A DNA stretch of 64,000 nucleotides from NCBI RefSeq assembly GCF_019795105.1, contig NZ_JAIMFO010000004.1:1-64000 (forward strand). The letters run 5' to 3'. Position numbers and translations under genes: made by a program. Below are positions 33,041 through 43,123 of the stretch, piece after piece. Numbering within the stretch: the stretch's first letter is position 1; every line of letters starts with the position of its first letter. The notes beneath the pieces are model-generated. The model was not told the origin of the DNA. It did no database searches and saw only the letters and a list, made by a program, of their open reading frames with translations. This DNA comes from Collinsella ureilytica (GTDB lineage Bacteria > Actinomycetota > Coriobacteriia > Coriobacteriales > Coriobacteriaceae).

Positions 33041-33925
33041 CTACGAGTAGAGCCCAGGGGTTCTGATGTAGTCATTTGATCCATGAGGGCAAAGTTGCCA
33101 AAACACCACAGCAGAGGCAGCTGCAACATTTAAGGAATCGACACCGTTAGCCATAGGGATACGCACCGTATAGTCTGAGCCTGCAATAGTTTTTGAGCAA
33201 AGCCCGCCTCCTTCTGTTCCTAAGAACAAGGCGAGCCGGTCAATCTTTGTCAAAACGGGATCATCCAACGAAATTGAATCGTCAGATAAGGCCAGAGAAG
33301 CACAGGTAAAGCCTTCCTCATGAAGCAGGGCTAAGCCATCATCTGGCCAGGCAGTAGCCGTACTACCAATACGAGTCCACGGGATTTGAAACACCGTTCC
33401 CATACTGACACGAACCGCGCGGCGATACAGAGGATCGCAGCAGGTAGGACTAATGAGAATGGCATCGACGTGTAAGGCAGCGGCTGAGCGAAAAATTGCC
33501 CCAACATTGGTGTGATCCACAATGCCTTCTAGTACGCAAAGCCGCACCGGCCCGGTGGTATCTCGCAGCAGGCGTGAAATGAGCTCGCGTGGATCTTCAA
33601 GAGGTGGTCTCTTCATGGCTGCTAAGGCACCGCGCGTGACCTGATAGCCACAAAGGGTTTCCATAAGATCTTGAGGGGCAACGAAGATGGGGACGCGAGG
33701 ATCAATACGCTCAAACAGCGGCTGCATATGACTGAGCCAGTGCTCGGTTAACAAGAAACTCTCAGGTACCATGCCGGCATCTAACGCACGTTCAATGACC
33801 TTAGCGCTCTCTGCAATAAACATGCCCCGAGCAGGCTCCAGCACACATCTCAGCTCGCGCTCCGTCAGACGCACATAAGCGTCTAAGCGCGAGTCAGACA
33901 GATCTGAGATACGAATCTCAGCCAC
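33041..33925 (-). CDS. SpoU-type RNA 2'-O-methyltransferase
   Basis: A 294-residue SPOUT methyltransferase of the TrmH/SpoU group. Motif 1 NVGAIFRSAAALHVDAILIS, motif 2 GTEGGGL and motif 3 VRIPMANGVDSLNVAAASAV form the trefoil-knot S-adenosylmethionine site; the N-terminal 100 residues (ERELRCVLEPARGMFIAESA) are an RNA-binding region. It methylates ribose in rRNA or tRNA; the exact nucleotide cannot be told. The gene starts with GTG and overlaps the flavodoxin-like gene by 8 bases. Confidence 0.86.
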   Translation of the reverse strand: MAEIRISDLSDSRLDAYVRLTERELRCVLEPARGMFIAESAKVIERALDAGMVPESFLLTEHWLSHMQPLFERIDPRVPIFVAPQDLMETLCGYQVTRGALAAMKRPPLEDPRELISRLLRDTTGPVRLCVLEGIVDHTNVGAIFRSAAALHVDAILISPTCCDPLYRRAVRVSMGTVFQIPWTRIGSTATAWPDDGLALLHEEGFTCASLALSDDSISLDDPVLTKIDRLALFLGTEGGGLCSKTIAGSDYTVRIPMANGVDSLNVAAASAVVFWQLCPHGSNDYIRTPGLYS

Positions 33926-34520
33926 GAGGCTCTTCTTTCCGGTTTGAAAAACGAGAAGTTACCCGATGAACCAGATTGGAAAAGAAGCCCCGTCGAGGAT
34001 GTGCGGCTTCTTGAGCAAGACGGCGCGACCGAGCCTGCCATTCCTGCTCAAGAATCTCTTCATAGTCCTCGCGGAGGCGAGCATAAAAATCCACCGCTCC
34101 TTGAATATCTTCCTCATTGGGGTGACCCACGCCAATGCCGCCAAACAAGCGAAATAAGCCCCAGCTGTCAAAACCTCTGCAACCATACATGGTAAGCACT
34201 GAGGCCATCTTAAGCTGGCATACCGCCACGAGATCACGTCCGTACCACTTATTAGCACCACCGTAGGTCATGAGCCCAAAGATCTTATCTCCATACGAGA
34301 GGCTATGCTCGAGCACGCGCTTGAGGTCTCGATCAAAGTGCCCGTAATATATTCCCGAAGCCACACCGATGAGTCGATAAGAGGATAGATCAGGGTATTC
34401 ATCTTTGCCCAGCGTGGCAATGTCTAAGGTCTCTACGCCCTTATCAAAGGCAGCTATAGCATCTACCAGCTTTTTTGTGTTTCCCCGATGCTTCGAACGA
34501 TATAAGATGATGGTCTTCAT
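33918..34520 (-). CDS. Flavodoxin-like protein
   Basis: A 200-residue protein starting MKTIILYRSKHRGNTKKLVD, matching the flavodoxin phosphate-binding loop (Y-S-x-x-GNT-x-K). GVASGIYYGHFDRDLKRVLE and IFGLMTYGGANKWYGRDLVA fit the FMN-binding flavodoxin_5-type fold. The C-terminal 45 residues are basic and outside the fold. It may carry electrons for an oxygen-sensitive enzyme or be a protoporphyrinogen-oxidase-like (HemG) protein; neither is shown. It lies 29 bases downstream of folA and overlaps the methyltransferase gene. Confidence 0.78.
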   Translation of the reverse strand: MKTIILYRSKHRGNTKKLVDAIAAFDKGVETLDIATLGKDEYPDLSSYRLIGVASGIYYGHFDRDLKRVLEHSLSYGDKIFGLMTYGGANKWYGRDLVAVCQLKMASVLTMYGCRGFDSWGLFRLFGGIGVGHPNEEDIQGAVDFYARLREDYEEILEQEWQARSRRLAQEAAHPRRGFFSNLVHRVTSRFSNRKEEPRG

Positions 34521-34549
34521 GTGCCTGATCCTTTTTACTGAGAGCCCGT

Positions 34550-35077
34550 TTACTCAAAAGACACCTTGTTGCTTCGCTTATAGGTGCAGAACTGATACAC
34601 CAAACCCTCGTCACCCTCACCTGGTTCCACAACTGCAGGCTCACTCACTTGAACCAAGCTCCAAGCAGGATCCTCATCAAGATTTGGAAAGTATGTATCT
34701 GCCGGGGCAATCACATGATTTTTTGTAACGATTGCCGTATCACAAAACGGTAACAGGAGCTGATAAATCTGGCCGCCACCAATGACCCATCCGGTCTCAT
34801 TATCTCCTAGAAGCTCCATGAGCTCATCGACCGACGAGACCGTCTCAACATGAGGAATGGAGAGCTGGGAATCGCGAGTAAAGACAATATTGCGCCGACG
34901 CGGAAGCGCTGAGCCTCCCGGCAAACTCTCAAGGGTGCGCCTGCCCATAATGACCGTGTCACCCGTGGTACAACGGACAAAATGCTTCATATCAGCACGG
35001 TTTTCTACGATCATCTTGCCATCAATGCCGATGGACCAATCATTGCAGACCGCAACAATCGCCTTGAGACTACCCAT
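34550..35077 (-). CDS. folA: Dihydrofolate reductase
   Basis: A 175-residue DHFR that reduces dihydrofolate to tetrahydrofolate for thymidylate and purine synthesis. Landmarks: AIVAVCNDWSIGIDGKMIVE (N-terminal folate/NADPH site with GIDG), GDTVIMGRRTLESLPGG (MGR-x-T-x-ES-x-P) and the glycine pair in ETGWVIGGGQIYQLLLPFCD. GGGGGAG precedes the ATG. It lies 143 bases downstream of thyA, the usual partner, whose reaction generates dihydrofolate. Confidence 0.95.
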   Translation of the reverse strand: MGSLKAIVAVCNDWSIGIDGKMIVENRADMKHFVRCTTGDTVIMGRRTLESLPGGSALPRRRNIVFTRDSQLSIPHVETVSSVDELMELLGDNETGWVIGGGQIYQLLLPFCDTAIVTKNHVIAPADTYFPNLDEDPAWSLVQVSEPAVVEPGEGDEGLVYQFCTYKRSNKVSFE

Positions 35078-35220
35078 AGCTCCCCCATCACTTCACTACG
35101 TCGGCCACATTCGCAACATCGTGCAATATGGCGAAAACATCCAGAAAAAATACCCCGCTCACGCCTCGCTCATCCATCAGCCGTGCCCAAGCAACTCCCA
35201 GGCTCAGCAGGCAAGAGCAC

Positions 35221-36069
35221 TTACACCGCAATAGGGATCGAGGTTACCTGAGGTCCAGTTTCATAGCCTTCGACTAGAAGATCTGAGGTTTTGAAGTCAT
35301 AGAAATTATCAACCTCGGGATTGAGAGAAACACGCGGAGCGCTCAGCTGCGGACGCTCAATGAGCTCTTCAATAATGGGAATATGCCGATCATAGATATG
35401 AGCATCCACGATGACATGCAAAAGCTCACCGGCCTCCATCCCAACATGGCGGGCAACCATCATGAGCAAAATGGCGTACTGGCAAACATTCCAGTTATTT
35501 GCAGCCAAAATATCTTGGCTCCTCTGCATCAATACCATATTCAGCACTGGCCTGGAATCATCGGAACCTTGTGTAACGTTATAGGTAACGCTATACGCGC
35601 ACGGGTAGAGGTTCATCTCAGAGAGATCGGCAAAGGTGTACATATTCGTCATAATGCGACGCGAAAAGGGCGTGTGCTCAAGATCGAACAGCACACGATC
35701 CATCTGATCAAAATCACCCTCAGGATAATGGGAGACCTGAGCAATCTGGTACCCATAGGCCTTACCAATCGAGCCCGTCTCATCGGCCCATGCATCCCAG
35801 ATATGACTCTTTAGATCTGCAATATTGTTAGACTTCCGCTGGTAAATCCAAAGCACCTCGTCCATCGCAGACTTCAGCGCAGTACGGCGAAGCGTTAATG
35901 CAGGAAACTCCTCACGCAAATCATAGCGATTCGTAATACCAAAGCCCTTAATGGTATAAGCAGGCGTGCCGTCCTCCCATCGTGGGCGAACAAGCTCTCC
36001 CTCATTGGTGGTTCCATGATCTAAGATCGTACGGCACATCTGTACAAAGAGCTCATCTGCTCGACTCAT
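35221..36069 (-). CDS. thyA: Thymidylate synthase, B. subtilis ThyA-like subgroup
   Basis: A 282-residue enzyme that methylates dUMP to dTMP. The nucleophilic Cys lies in NLYPCAYSVTYNV, where E. coli-type enzymes read LPPCH; the QRSQDILAANNWNVCQYAIL segment holds the phosphate-binding Arg and the Asn that fixes dUMP, and VDAHIYDRH is the C-terminal motif. LYPC-x-Y and WDAWADETGSIGKAYGYQI resemble the B. subtilis ThyA/phage phi3T form. AAGGAG 4 bases before the ATG sets the start; the frame runs on to 36243 without coding features. It feeds folA. Confidence 0.93.
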   Translation of the reverse strand: MSRADELFVQMCRTILDHGTTNEGELVRPRWEDGTPAYTIKGFGITNRYDLREEFPALTLRRTALKSAMDEVLWIYQRKSNNIADLKSHIWDAWADETGSIGKAYGYQIAQVSHYPEGDFDQMDRVLFDLEHTPFSRRIMTNMYTFADLSEMNLYPCAYSVTYNVTQGSDDSRPVLNMVLMQRSQDILAANNWNVCQYAILLMMVARHVGMEAGELLHVIVDAHIYDRHIPIIEELIERPQLSAPRVSLNPEVDNFYDFKTSDLLVEGYETGPQVTSIPIAV

Positions 36070-36375
36070 AGGGCTCCTTTCGATTCGTGTGGTCTGAGGC
36101 ATCGTACCCCAGACAACATACGGAAACGTCTGAAGAAGATCCCTCATGCGGTATACAGATTCAAACAAGCGCGTGAGCGTAGTCCGAGTTTGCAGAGATT
36201 GCAGGCGCTGCATGCTATGAGTGCCAAACGTTTTGGCACACACAAGGGATGCCGCATACGCGAGATCCGTCGCAGGCTTGCCACACCAAGCTGCAAAGCC
36301 TGCCCGATGCGCGCAGAAGCCAAGGTGTTCGCAGGATGTTCTCTACTCGCAGGTACAGCTCCCAGAACGGTTTAC
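36070..36375. other. Non-coding gap between ffh and thyA
   Basis: The 306 bases hold no convincing gene. An 8-bp hairpin GTGCCAAA-CGT-TTTGGCAC lies at 36221-36239 without a T-run. I see no clear promoter; the thyA ribosome-binding site is at its left end. The open frame of thyA extends into the gap but shows no conserved protein features. Confidence 0.5.
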
Positions 36376-37857
36376 TTAGCCCTTAAGGCGACGCTCCATC
36401 TCGCGAAGCATATCCATGTCTGAGCCGGAACCTCCCAGACCAGAGGCACCGCCAAAGAGCTGGCTCATATCCATGCCGCCCATCTGTGGCATACCGCCCA
36501 TCCGCAGCTTACCGCCACGCTTACCCTTCTTCGAGCGTTTGTTTTTCTTAGATCCTGCCATATCGTTAGCCATTGAACGCATACGGCCGAACATCTTGTT
36601 CATCTCACCCCACTGCTTCATGAGGGTGTTCACGTCTGCAGGTGTCGTTCCTGAACCGCGTGCAATTCGGGCGCGGCGTTGGCCATTGATGATACCGGGG
36701 CGATCCCGTTCAGCCTTGGTCATGGAGAGGATCATCGCTTCATTGCGATCAAAGATGCTCTCATCCATGGCTCCGCCGAATTGCTGCAAGGCCTTCTGGC
36801 CACCAGGAAGCATACTCAAGATCTTTGACATGCCGCCCATCTTGCGCACGGAACGCATCTGCTCAAGCATATCGGTCATCGTAAAGCCTTCACGCAGCAT
36901 ACGCTCAGCAGCGGCCATCTGCTCAGCGTCGGCCATCTCTTGAGCCTTCTCGATGATGCCAATCACATCACCCATGCCCAAGATGCGCTTCGCCATGCGC
37001 TCAGGACTAAAGACCTCAAGCGCATCGGGCTTTTCTCCCACTGAGGCGAACTTAATGGGCTTGCCCGTAACAGCACGAACTGAAAGAGCGCCACCTCCAC
37101 GAGCATCGCCATCAAGTTTTGAAATAATGACGCCGTCAAAGTCAGTCCGCTCAGCAAAGGTCGTTACCACATTAACAATGTCTTGACCGGTCATGGCGTC
37201 AACAACCATGAGCACCTGATCGGGCTTCACGGCACGCTTGATCTCAACTGCCTCAGCCATCATGGCTTCATCGATTTGCAAACGACCCGCCGTATCGACG
37301 ATCACCACGTTTTTCATGGTGTCAACTGCCTCGCGAACAGCTCCCTGAGCAATAGCTACCGGATGTGTTCCGTCTCCTTTAAAGACTGGTACGCCAATTT
37401 CTGCACCAAGAGTTGCAAGCTGATCTGCAGCAGCAGGACGATATACGTCACACGCGGCTAAAAGCGGACTTTTACCCTGCTTCTTTAACAGATAGGCGAG
37501 CTTTGCCGCAGCGGTGGTTTTACCTGATCCCTGAAGGCCGACTAACATGATGACATTGGGAATACGATTAGAGAGCACCAGCTTGCTCTCAGTAGCGCCG
37601 AGCAGCTCAGTCAGTTCATCTAAAACAATCTTGACTACGTTTTGAGCCGGCGTTAACGACTCAAGTACCTCGGCCGTCATGCACCGCTCACGCGTCTTTG
37701 CAACAAAGTCTTTTACAACCTTGAAGTTCACGTCAGCCTCAAGCAAGGCCATACGAATATCGCGCATTGCATGAGCAATGTCTGCCTCGGTGAGCTTACC
37801 CTTGCCACGCAGGGCATCTAAGGTCTCAGTCAAACGATCAGAAAGGCTATTAAACAT
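36376..37857 (-). CDS. ffh: Signal recognition particle protein Ffh (SRP54)
   Basis: A 493-residue SRP GTPase that targets membrane and secreted proteins. The N domain is followed by G-domain motifs GLQGSGKTTAAAKLA (P-loop), DVYRPAAADQL, DTAGRLQ and SKLDGDARGGGALS. The Met-rich M domain at about 330-450 has the RNA- and signal-binding helices (MLREGFTMTDMLEQM, RGSGTTPADVNTLMKQW). The C-terminal Gly/Met-rich tail (MPQMGGMDMSQLFGG) is typical. GAGGAG precedes the ATG. The partner receptor FtsY is encoded next. Confidence 0.96.
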   Translation of the reverse strand: MFNSLSDRLTETLDALRGKGKLTEADIAHAMRDIRMALLEADVNFKVVKDFVAKTRERCMTAEVLESLTPAQNVVKIVLDELTELLGATESKLVLSNRIPNVIMLVGLQGSGKTTAAAKLAYLLKKQGKSPLLAACDVYRPAAADQLATLGAEIGVPVFKGDGTHPVAIAQGAVREAVDTMKNVVIVDTAGRLQIDEAMMAEAVEIKRAVKPDQVLMVVDAMTGQDIVNVVTTFAERTDFDGVIISKLDGDARGGGALSVRAVTGKPIKFASVGEKPDALEVFSPERMAKRILGMGDVIGIIEKAQEMADAEQMAAAERMLREGFTMTDMLEQMRSVRKMGGMSKILSMLPGGQKALQQFGGAMDESIFDRNEAMILSMTKAERDRPGIINGQRRARIARGSGTTPADVNTLMKQWGEMNKMFGRMRSMANDMAGSKKNKRSKKGKRGGKLRMGGMPQMGGMDMSQLFGGASGLGGSGSDMDMLREMERRLKG

Positions 37858-37941
37858 CCCTGCTCCTCTTTTATTCGCTACCTCATCGGTTGGCGCGGAT
37901 CATCTATCGCGATTCAGTATAGACGGTCAGGACTTGCTGCC

Positions 37942-38856
37942 CTATTCCTCACCTACCAAGGCTTGAGCAAAATCATGCGCGTTAAAGACCTGAAGATCCT
38001 CTATGCGCTCCCCTATGCCGACGCGAAGAATCGGCAAACCAAGGCGAGCTGCAACCGCAAGCGCAATGCCGCCTTTCGCAGTACCATCAAGCTTCGTGAG
38101 AACAATTCCGTCAATGCCTAATGCTTCATGAAACTCCGTGGCTTGATTGATGCCATTTTGTCCAGTTGCTGCATCAATGACAAGAATCACGCGAACCGGC
38201 ATGGAGCCGGTACTCATCCGCTCAGCACGCTTGCGCGTAACCGAGACAACTTTTGCAAGCTCACGCATAAGTTCATCGGAGGTGTGCAGACGCCCTGCAG
38301 TATCGATGAGCACGAGGTCTTTGTTTTGGCGATCCGCCTCATCAAGCACGTCATAACACACACTTGCCGGATCCGATCCTCGCTCACGCTTCACCACCGG
38401 AACTCCAGCGCGATTACCCCACACATCGAGCTGCTCTATGGCAGCAGCACGGAAGGTATCGGCGCTTCCGATAATGGGGTGTTTGCCAGCAAGCTGAGCC
38501 GCTGCAGCGATCTTACCAACGGTAGTAGTTTTACCGGCACCATTAATACCTACAAATAACACGCAGGCAGGGGTATCTAAGAATAGATCCGAAGAAGGAG
38601 CTACAAATACCTCTTCCAAGCGCTTAGCAAGAGCGCGACGAAGCTCATGGGCGGTCGTGAGATTTTTACGAGCAGCCTCGTCTCGCAAATCATCAGTGAC
38701 CTGCATAGAGATCTCAGCACCCATGTCGGCCATCACGAGGGTATCTTCGAGCTCCTCCCAAAAATCCTCATCAACGTCTCCGCCGAAATAAAAGACCTCA
38801 TTAATGGCTTCGCGGCTTCGTGCCAGACCGCGTTTTAAAGAATCAAAAAGACCCAT
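37942..38856 (-). CDS. ftsY: SRP receptor FtsY
   Basis: A 304-residue membrane-associated GTPase that receives Ffh-ribosome complexes. The NG domain shows GINGAGKTTTVGKIA (P-loop), DTFRAAAIEQLDVWGN, DTAGRLHTSDELM and TKLDGTAKGG, all SRP-GTPase signatures. The short N-terminus lacks the long acidic A domain of E. coli, as is usual in Gram-positives. The start overlaps the SMC stop by one base (TGATG), coupling the two genes. Confidence 0.95.
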   Translation of the reverse strand: MGLFDSLKRGLARSREAINEVFYFGGDVDEDFWEELEDTLVMADMGAEISMQVTDDLRDEAARKNLTTAHELRRALAKRLEEVFVAPSSDLFLDTPACVLFVGINGAGKTTTVGKIAAAAQLAGKHPIIGSADTFRAAAIEQLDVWGNRAGVPVVKRERGSDPASVCYDVLDEADRQNKDLVLIDTAGRLHTSDELMRELAKVVSVTRKRAERMSTGSMPVRVILVIDAATGQNGINQATEFHEALGIDGIVLTKLDGTAKGGIALAVAARLGLPILRVGIGERIEDLQVFNAHDFAQALVGEE

Positions 38857-41800
38857 CAGGCATTCACTACCTTTCCAGTCGTGCGATCGAGCCGCTGGCT
38901 CACCACGCGACTCACCCCATCGGCTTGCATGGATACACCATACAAGACATCAGCGTCTTCCATCGTGCGACGCTGGTGAGAGATGACAATGAGTTGAGTC
39001 GTACGACGCAAATGATCAATAGCCCCAATGAGCTTGCCCAAGTTCGAGTCGTCAAGTGCTGCTTCTACCTCATCAAGTACATAAAACGGTACTGTCCGCG
39101 TACGATAGACCGCAAAAAGCAGCGCCAAAGCAGTGAGAGATTTCTCACCGCCACTCATGAGTGACATCTTCGCGATGCGCTTCCCCTTGGGCTGAGCTGC
39201 GATTTCAATACCGGTCTCATCGGGATGATCGGGATCGGTAAGCTCAAGATACGCTCGACCGCCAGGGAAGAGCATGCTAAACACCTCTTTAAAGTTCTCA
39301 TCAACTAAGGCAAAGGTGGACAAGAACCGTGAGCGCATCTTTCGATCAATCGCTGCAGCAATACGAGTTAATGATTTTCGTGCAGTCTCAAGATCGGTGA
39401 GTTGAGCCTCCACGTAACTTGCACGTTCACGGAGACGCTCATATTCCTCAAAGGCCACCTGATTGACCGGGCCCAAATCATTGATTTGACGAGCAATGTC
39501 GTGCAACTCACGCCGACAGGCCTCTGGATCTTCTGGTGCGGGAAGCAACAGTGCCTCTTCGAGCGGAACGCCACCCGAGCGAACCGCCTCAATTGCCGCC
39601 TCAACTTGAACCTCAAGCTTGCCCCGGGCAACATCGTGGCTCGACATGTCGGCTTGAGCCGCCTCGAGCTCATCGCGAGCCTCAGCCACAGCCGCTTTGT
39701 GCGAATCGATCGTTTCTTTCAGAGAGCTCGCGCCCGCCTCTTCAAGTGACGCCTGATCGCGAAGGCGCTCAGCCCACTCAAGCGCCCGCTCAAGCAAGGC
39801 TTCGTAGCGACCATGCAAAGGATCTATGCGGACACGCAAGACCTCAAGTGAGCGTGAAGCCTGCTCAGTAGCACGGATGCGGCGATCAATACGCTCAAGA
39901 CGAGCTTCAAGCTCGGGCACGCGGCCAGACAGGCTCCGCACGCGCTCGGTTTCCTGAGCAAGGGCAATCTTTGCCTCAGAAAGGCGACGCGATGCCTCAC
40001 TATCTTGAGCGCGAATTTGTTCAAGCTCATCTGTTGCATCAGCCAAGCTTGCAGCAGCCTCTGCTGCTCGCTTCTCAGCCGCCTCGCGGAGCTTCTCTAG
40101 CTCACGTGCACGCAGGCGAGCATCTTGGGAGCGCTCAGACTCTTCCCGCCGACGACGAAGCACTTGGTCGCGATCAGAATTTGCCTTTGAGAGCGTATGC
40201 TCTAAACGGCCAATTTCAGACAAGGCAGCTGAGCGCTCACCATCTAAGCGAGCAATTTCTCCCGCAGCGCTCGCCCCTGCTGTTCGTGCCACGTCAAGCG
40301 CTGCCTCAGCCTCCCCAACCTGAGCCACACTTCTATCAAGTGCATGAACAAGTTCGGGCTCAATGCTCGTGAGCTCTCTGATTCGGCGTTTGCGCTCAAG
40401 AGCACCTGCTCCGTCTGAATGAGGGGCTCCCACGCGCACCTGACCAGGCCCTTCTACCCGCGCGCCCTCGGGCGTAACATACACAACACCGGGGCAGAGA
40501 GGAGCCGCAAGAGCCGCATCAAGATCATCGACCAAACGAATGTTGCCCAGACGAGTAGCAACGGCCTGTGCAAACCCATCTCGAACACGGAGCTTATCTA
40601 AAAGGGCAGTGCCGGGAGCATCTGAAAACTCAAATGGTTTTCCTGTCTGCTCAGCCGCCATGAGTAAGGCCTCACCAGCTACATCAGGAACTGCCTTTGC
40701 AGCTCGTTGTAGCGCGGCCTCATCAGACAAGAGCAAAGCTTCAATATCATCTCCAAGCACGAGCTCAACTAAGGCTTCGAGCTCAGAGGGAGCCTCAATA
40801 ACATCGCCTAAACGTGCAGATAGCTCATCGGCGTGCTCACGTGCAAGCTCGGCGGTCATAGGCGAAGCATCGGCCAGCGCCAGATCAAGCTTTGTGAGGC
40901 CAGATAGCTCAGATCGCACTTCTGCTAAAGTATCACGCGCACGTGCCTCACGCGCTCGCAGCTCTTTTAAGATTTCCTCAGCTTCTTGGCGCTCAGATCC
41001 TGCCTGATCTCGCTCATGACGAGCGCGCTCAAGCTCAGCATCAATTTCTTCAACACGGTGCCTGCGCTCAGAAAGCTCACGAGTCGCCGCCTCTACCTCA
41101 TCTGAGATCTGCTCAAGCCGCCGGGCGAGCATGGCATCTCCCATCTCAGCATTCGAAAGCGCTTCTCGGATACGCGCCAGCTCAAGAGCAGAAGAGTCGG
41201 CCTCGCGGCGAGCGGTGCGCTCCTCGCGCGTTGCCGCTGAGAGCAGCTCGTCCAAAGCCCGACGACGATTGGTAAGTTCTTGAGCTAGAGGATCTGCATC
41301 AGCAACCTGAGTACGCGCAACCTCTGCTGCACCGCTTGCCTGAGCAAGGAGATCTTGAGCCTCAGCAAGCTCTTGAGCAACCCGGCGACGCTGATGCTCA
41401 GAACCAGACAGTGTGCCACGCATATCTGAAAGGCGGGCAACCATATTGCGACCTTTTTCTTCAAGCAGGCGCATATCAGAGCCGATCCGCCCCACTGCAT
41501 CTTGCATGCGACGGCGACGCTCAGACAAATCTCCTACGAATAGGCCTTTTTGTTCAAGCATAACCTGGAGCTTTTCAAGCTCGCGCTCACGCTCTTCTAA
41601 GCGATATCGAGCAAGCTCAAGCGTGCCCGCACTCTCACGCGCCTCCGTCTCCATCTGCTTCCAGCGCTCCTGCAAGCTCCGAAGCTCATCAACGGCCAAA
41701 ACGCGGGTGAGCTCAGATGCTCGCTCAGTGAGGTCTCGATGCCGACGAGCTCGATCAACCTGGCGCTCAAGGGGACGAAGCTGACGAGTGATCTCTCGAT

Positions 41801-42383
41801 TGATATCACGGACGCGAGCAAGATGAGCGTCCATGGAGGCAATCTTTCGCTGAGCCCGCTCTTTGCGACGCTTATGCTTAGAAATGCCTGCAGCCTCTTC
41901 AATTAAGGCACGGCGCTCCTCAGGGCGGCTCTGCAATATAGCATCGAGCTTGCCCTGGCTAATAATTGAATGCGTGTCCTTGCCCAAGCCTGAATCGTGA
42001 AGAATATCTTGGATGTCCATAAGGCGGCAGGGGCTGGAATTAATAAGATACTCGCTCTCGCCAGAGCGATACATCCGCCTCGTAATAGCTACCTCATGAA
42101 AGTCCACGGGCAGCACACGATCAGAATTATCGAGCACCAAGGTAACTTCTGCCAAACCAACGGGTTTACGAGCAGAAGAGCCAGAAAAGATAACGTCTTC
42201 CATGGCCTGCCCGCGCAATTGCTTAGCGCTTTGCTCACCTAAGACCCACAAAATTGCATCAGATACATTAGATTTACCTGAACCGTTTGGTCCGACAATG
42301 ACCGTCAATCCAGGCTCAAAGCTCATCTGAGCCCGATCAGCAAAGGACTTAAACCCTTTGAGCGTGAGGGACTTTAAGAACAT
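38856..42383 (-). CDS. smc: Chromosome segregation protein SMC
   Basis: A 1,175-residue SMC ATPase for chromosome condensation and segregation. Walker A GPNGSGKSNVSD (from residue 32) and the N-terminal motif LTLKGFKSFAD are at the start; about 160-490 and 660-1020 are coiled-coil arms, and the hinge lies about 500-650 (LARYLGDVIEAPSELEALVE-like, GARVEGPGQVRVGAPH). The C-terminal head has the signature LMSGGEKSLTALALL and Walker B FYVLDEVEAALDDSN. It overlaps the rnc stop by 10 bases. Confidence 0.97.
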   Translation of the reverse strand: MFLKSLTLKGFKSFADRAQMSFEPGLTVIVGPNGSGKSNVSDAILWVLGEQSAKQLRGQAMEDVIFSGSSARKPVGLAEVTLVLDNSDRVLPVDFHEVAITRRMYRSGESEYLINSSPCRLMDIQDILHDSGLGKDTHSIISQGKLDAILQSRPEERRALIEEAAGISKHKRRKERAQRKIASMDAHLARVRDINREITRQLRPLERQVDRARRHRDLTERASELTRVLAVDELRSLQERWKQMETEARESAGTLELARYRLEERERELEKLQVMLEQKGLFVGDLSERRRRMQDAVGRIGSDMRLLEEKGRNMVARLSDMRGTLSGSEHQRRRVAQELAEAQDLLAQASGAAEVARTQVADADPLAQELTNRRRALDELLSAATREERTARREADSSALELARIREALSNAEMGDAMLARRLEQISDEVEAATRELSERRHRVEEIDAELERARHERDQAGSERQEAEEILKELRAREARARDTLAEVRSELSGLTKLDLALADASPMTAELAREHADELSARLGDVIEAPSELEALVELVLGDDIEALLLSDEAALQRAAKAVPDVAGEALLMAAEQTGKPFEFSDAPGTALLDKLRVRDGFAQAVATRLGNIRLVDDLDAALAAPLCPGVVYVTPEGARVEGPGQVRVGAPHSDGAGALERKRRIRELTSIEPELVHALDRSVAQVGEAEAALDVARTAGASAAGEIARLDGERSAALSEIGRLEHTLSKANSDRDQVLRRRREESERSQDARLRARELEKLREAAEKRAAEAAASLADATDELEQIRAQDSEASRRLSEAKIALAQETERVRSLSGRVPELEARLERIDRRIRATEQASRSLEVLRVRIDPLHGRYEALLERALEWAERLRDQASLEEAGASSLKETIDSHKAAVAEARDELEAAQADMSSHDVARGKLEVQVEAAIEAVRSGGVPLEEALLLPAPEDPEACRRELHDIARQINDLGPVNQVAFEEYERLRERASYVEAQLTDLETARKSLTRIAAAIDRKMRSRFLSTFALVDENFKEVFSMLFPGGRAYLELTDPDHPDETGIEIAAQPKGKRIAKMSLMSGGEKSLTALALLFAVYRTRTVPFYVLDEVEAALDDSNLGKLIGAIDHLRRTTQLIVISHQRRTMEDADVLYGVSMQADGVSRVVSQRLDRTTGKVVNA

Positions 42384-43123
42384 GGCCGCTCAGATTCTTT
42401 CTCTCTCATGGCACCATTTTCGGTATAGCCAAGGCGCTCCAAGGCATCTGCCGCAGCCTCAGCCTCAGCCTCTTTTTTGGTAGATCCCGATCCTTTTCCC
42501 TGACGCGCCCCATCAACAAAGACCACGGCGGTAAATACCGGCTCATGCTTAGGGCCGGTTACGTCTACGAGTTTATAGGTAGGACTTACCAATCCGTCAG
42601 CTTGGATGCATTCTTGAAGATACGACTTTGGATTCGTAGGCCGCTGTGCCCGCTCAGATACGTGCTCAGGATCAAGGGTCTGCAAAATAAAGGCTTGAGC
42701 CGCGTCCCAGCCCCCATCTAAATAGAGCGCCCCAACCAAGCTCTCATATACGTTTTCTAAAGCAGAATGCAAACCACGCGAACCAGTGCCTGCCTCAGAT
42801 GCACCAAAGATAATGCACTCACCAATACCTAAATGAGCAGCCACTTCAGATAAGGTTGCGCCTGAAACTAAGGAGACCTTAAGACTCGTCAGCCGACCTT
42901 CATCAAGCTCGGGATTATTCAAGAATAAAAAACGAGCAATGACGGCACCAAGAATTGAATCGCCTAAAAACTCAAGACGCTCATATGAGGCAGAGATCGG
43001 CTCCCCGTCTACTGCTGAAGGATGAGTAAGTGCGCTCTCAAGCAAATTTCGATTCAAAAACTTATGCCCGCAGATCTTCTCGGCACGGGCGAGCTTCTGA
43101 GCTACGGACATGAGAAAACTCAC
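42374..43123 (-). CDS. rnc: Ribonuclease III
   Basis: A 249-residue double-strand-specific ribonuclease that processes rRNA and mRNA. The signature YERLEFLGDSILGAVIARFL (RNase III motif ERLEFLGDS) and LENVYESLVGALYLDGGWDA (Glu for metal) are clear. A C-terminal dsRNA-binding domain follows (SYLQECIQADGLVSPTYKL, GSGSTKKEAEAEAAADALER). The proposed start is GTG at 43123, overlapping acpP; ATG 43111 is an alternative. Confidence 0.95.
   Translation of the reverse strand: MSFLMSVAQKLARAEKICGHKFLNRNLLESALTHPSAVDGEPISASYERLEFLGDSILGAVIARFLFLNNPELDEGRLTSLKVSLVSGATLSEVAAHLGIGECIIFGASEAGTGSRGLHSALENVYESLVGALYLDGGWDAAQAFILQTLDPEHVSERAQRPTNPKSYLQECIQADGLVSPTYKLVDVTGPKHEPVFTAVVFVDGARQGKGSGSTKKEAEAEAAADALERLGYTENGAMREKESERPCS

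Noticed and set aside
36221-36239. Small RNA or SRP RNA in the ffh-thyA gap
   Set aside because: Only one short hairpin; the 4.5S RNA consensus was not found.
36070-36243. Extension of thyA to 36243
   Set aside because: AAGGAG before ATG 36069 and family length fit the short form.
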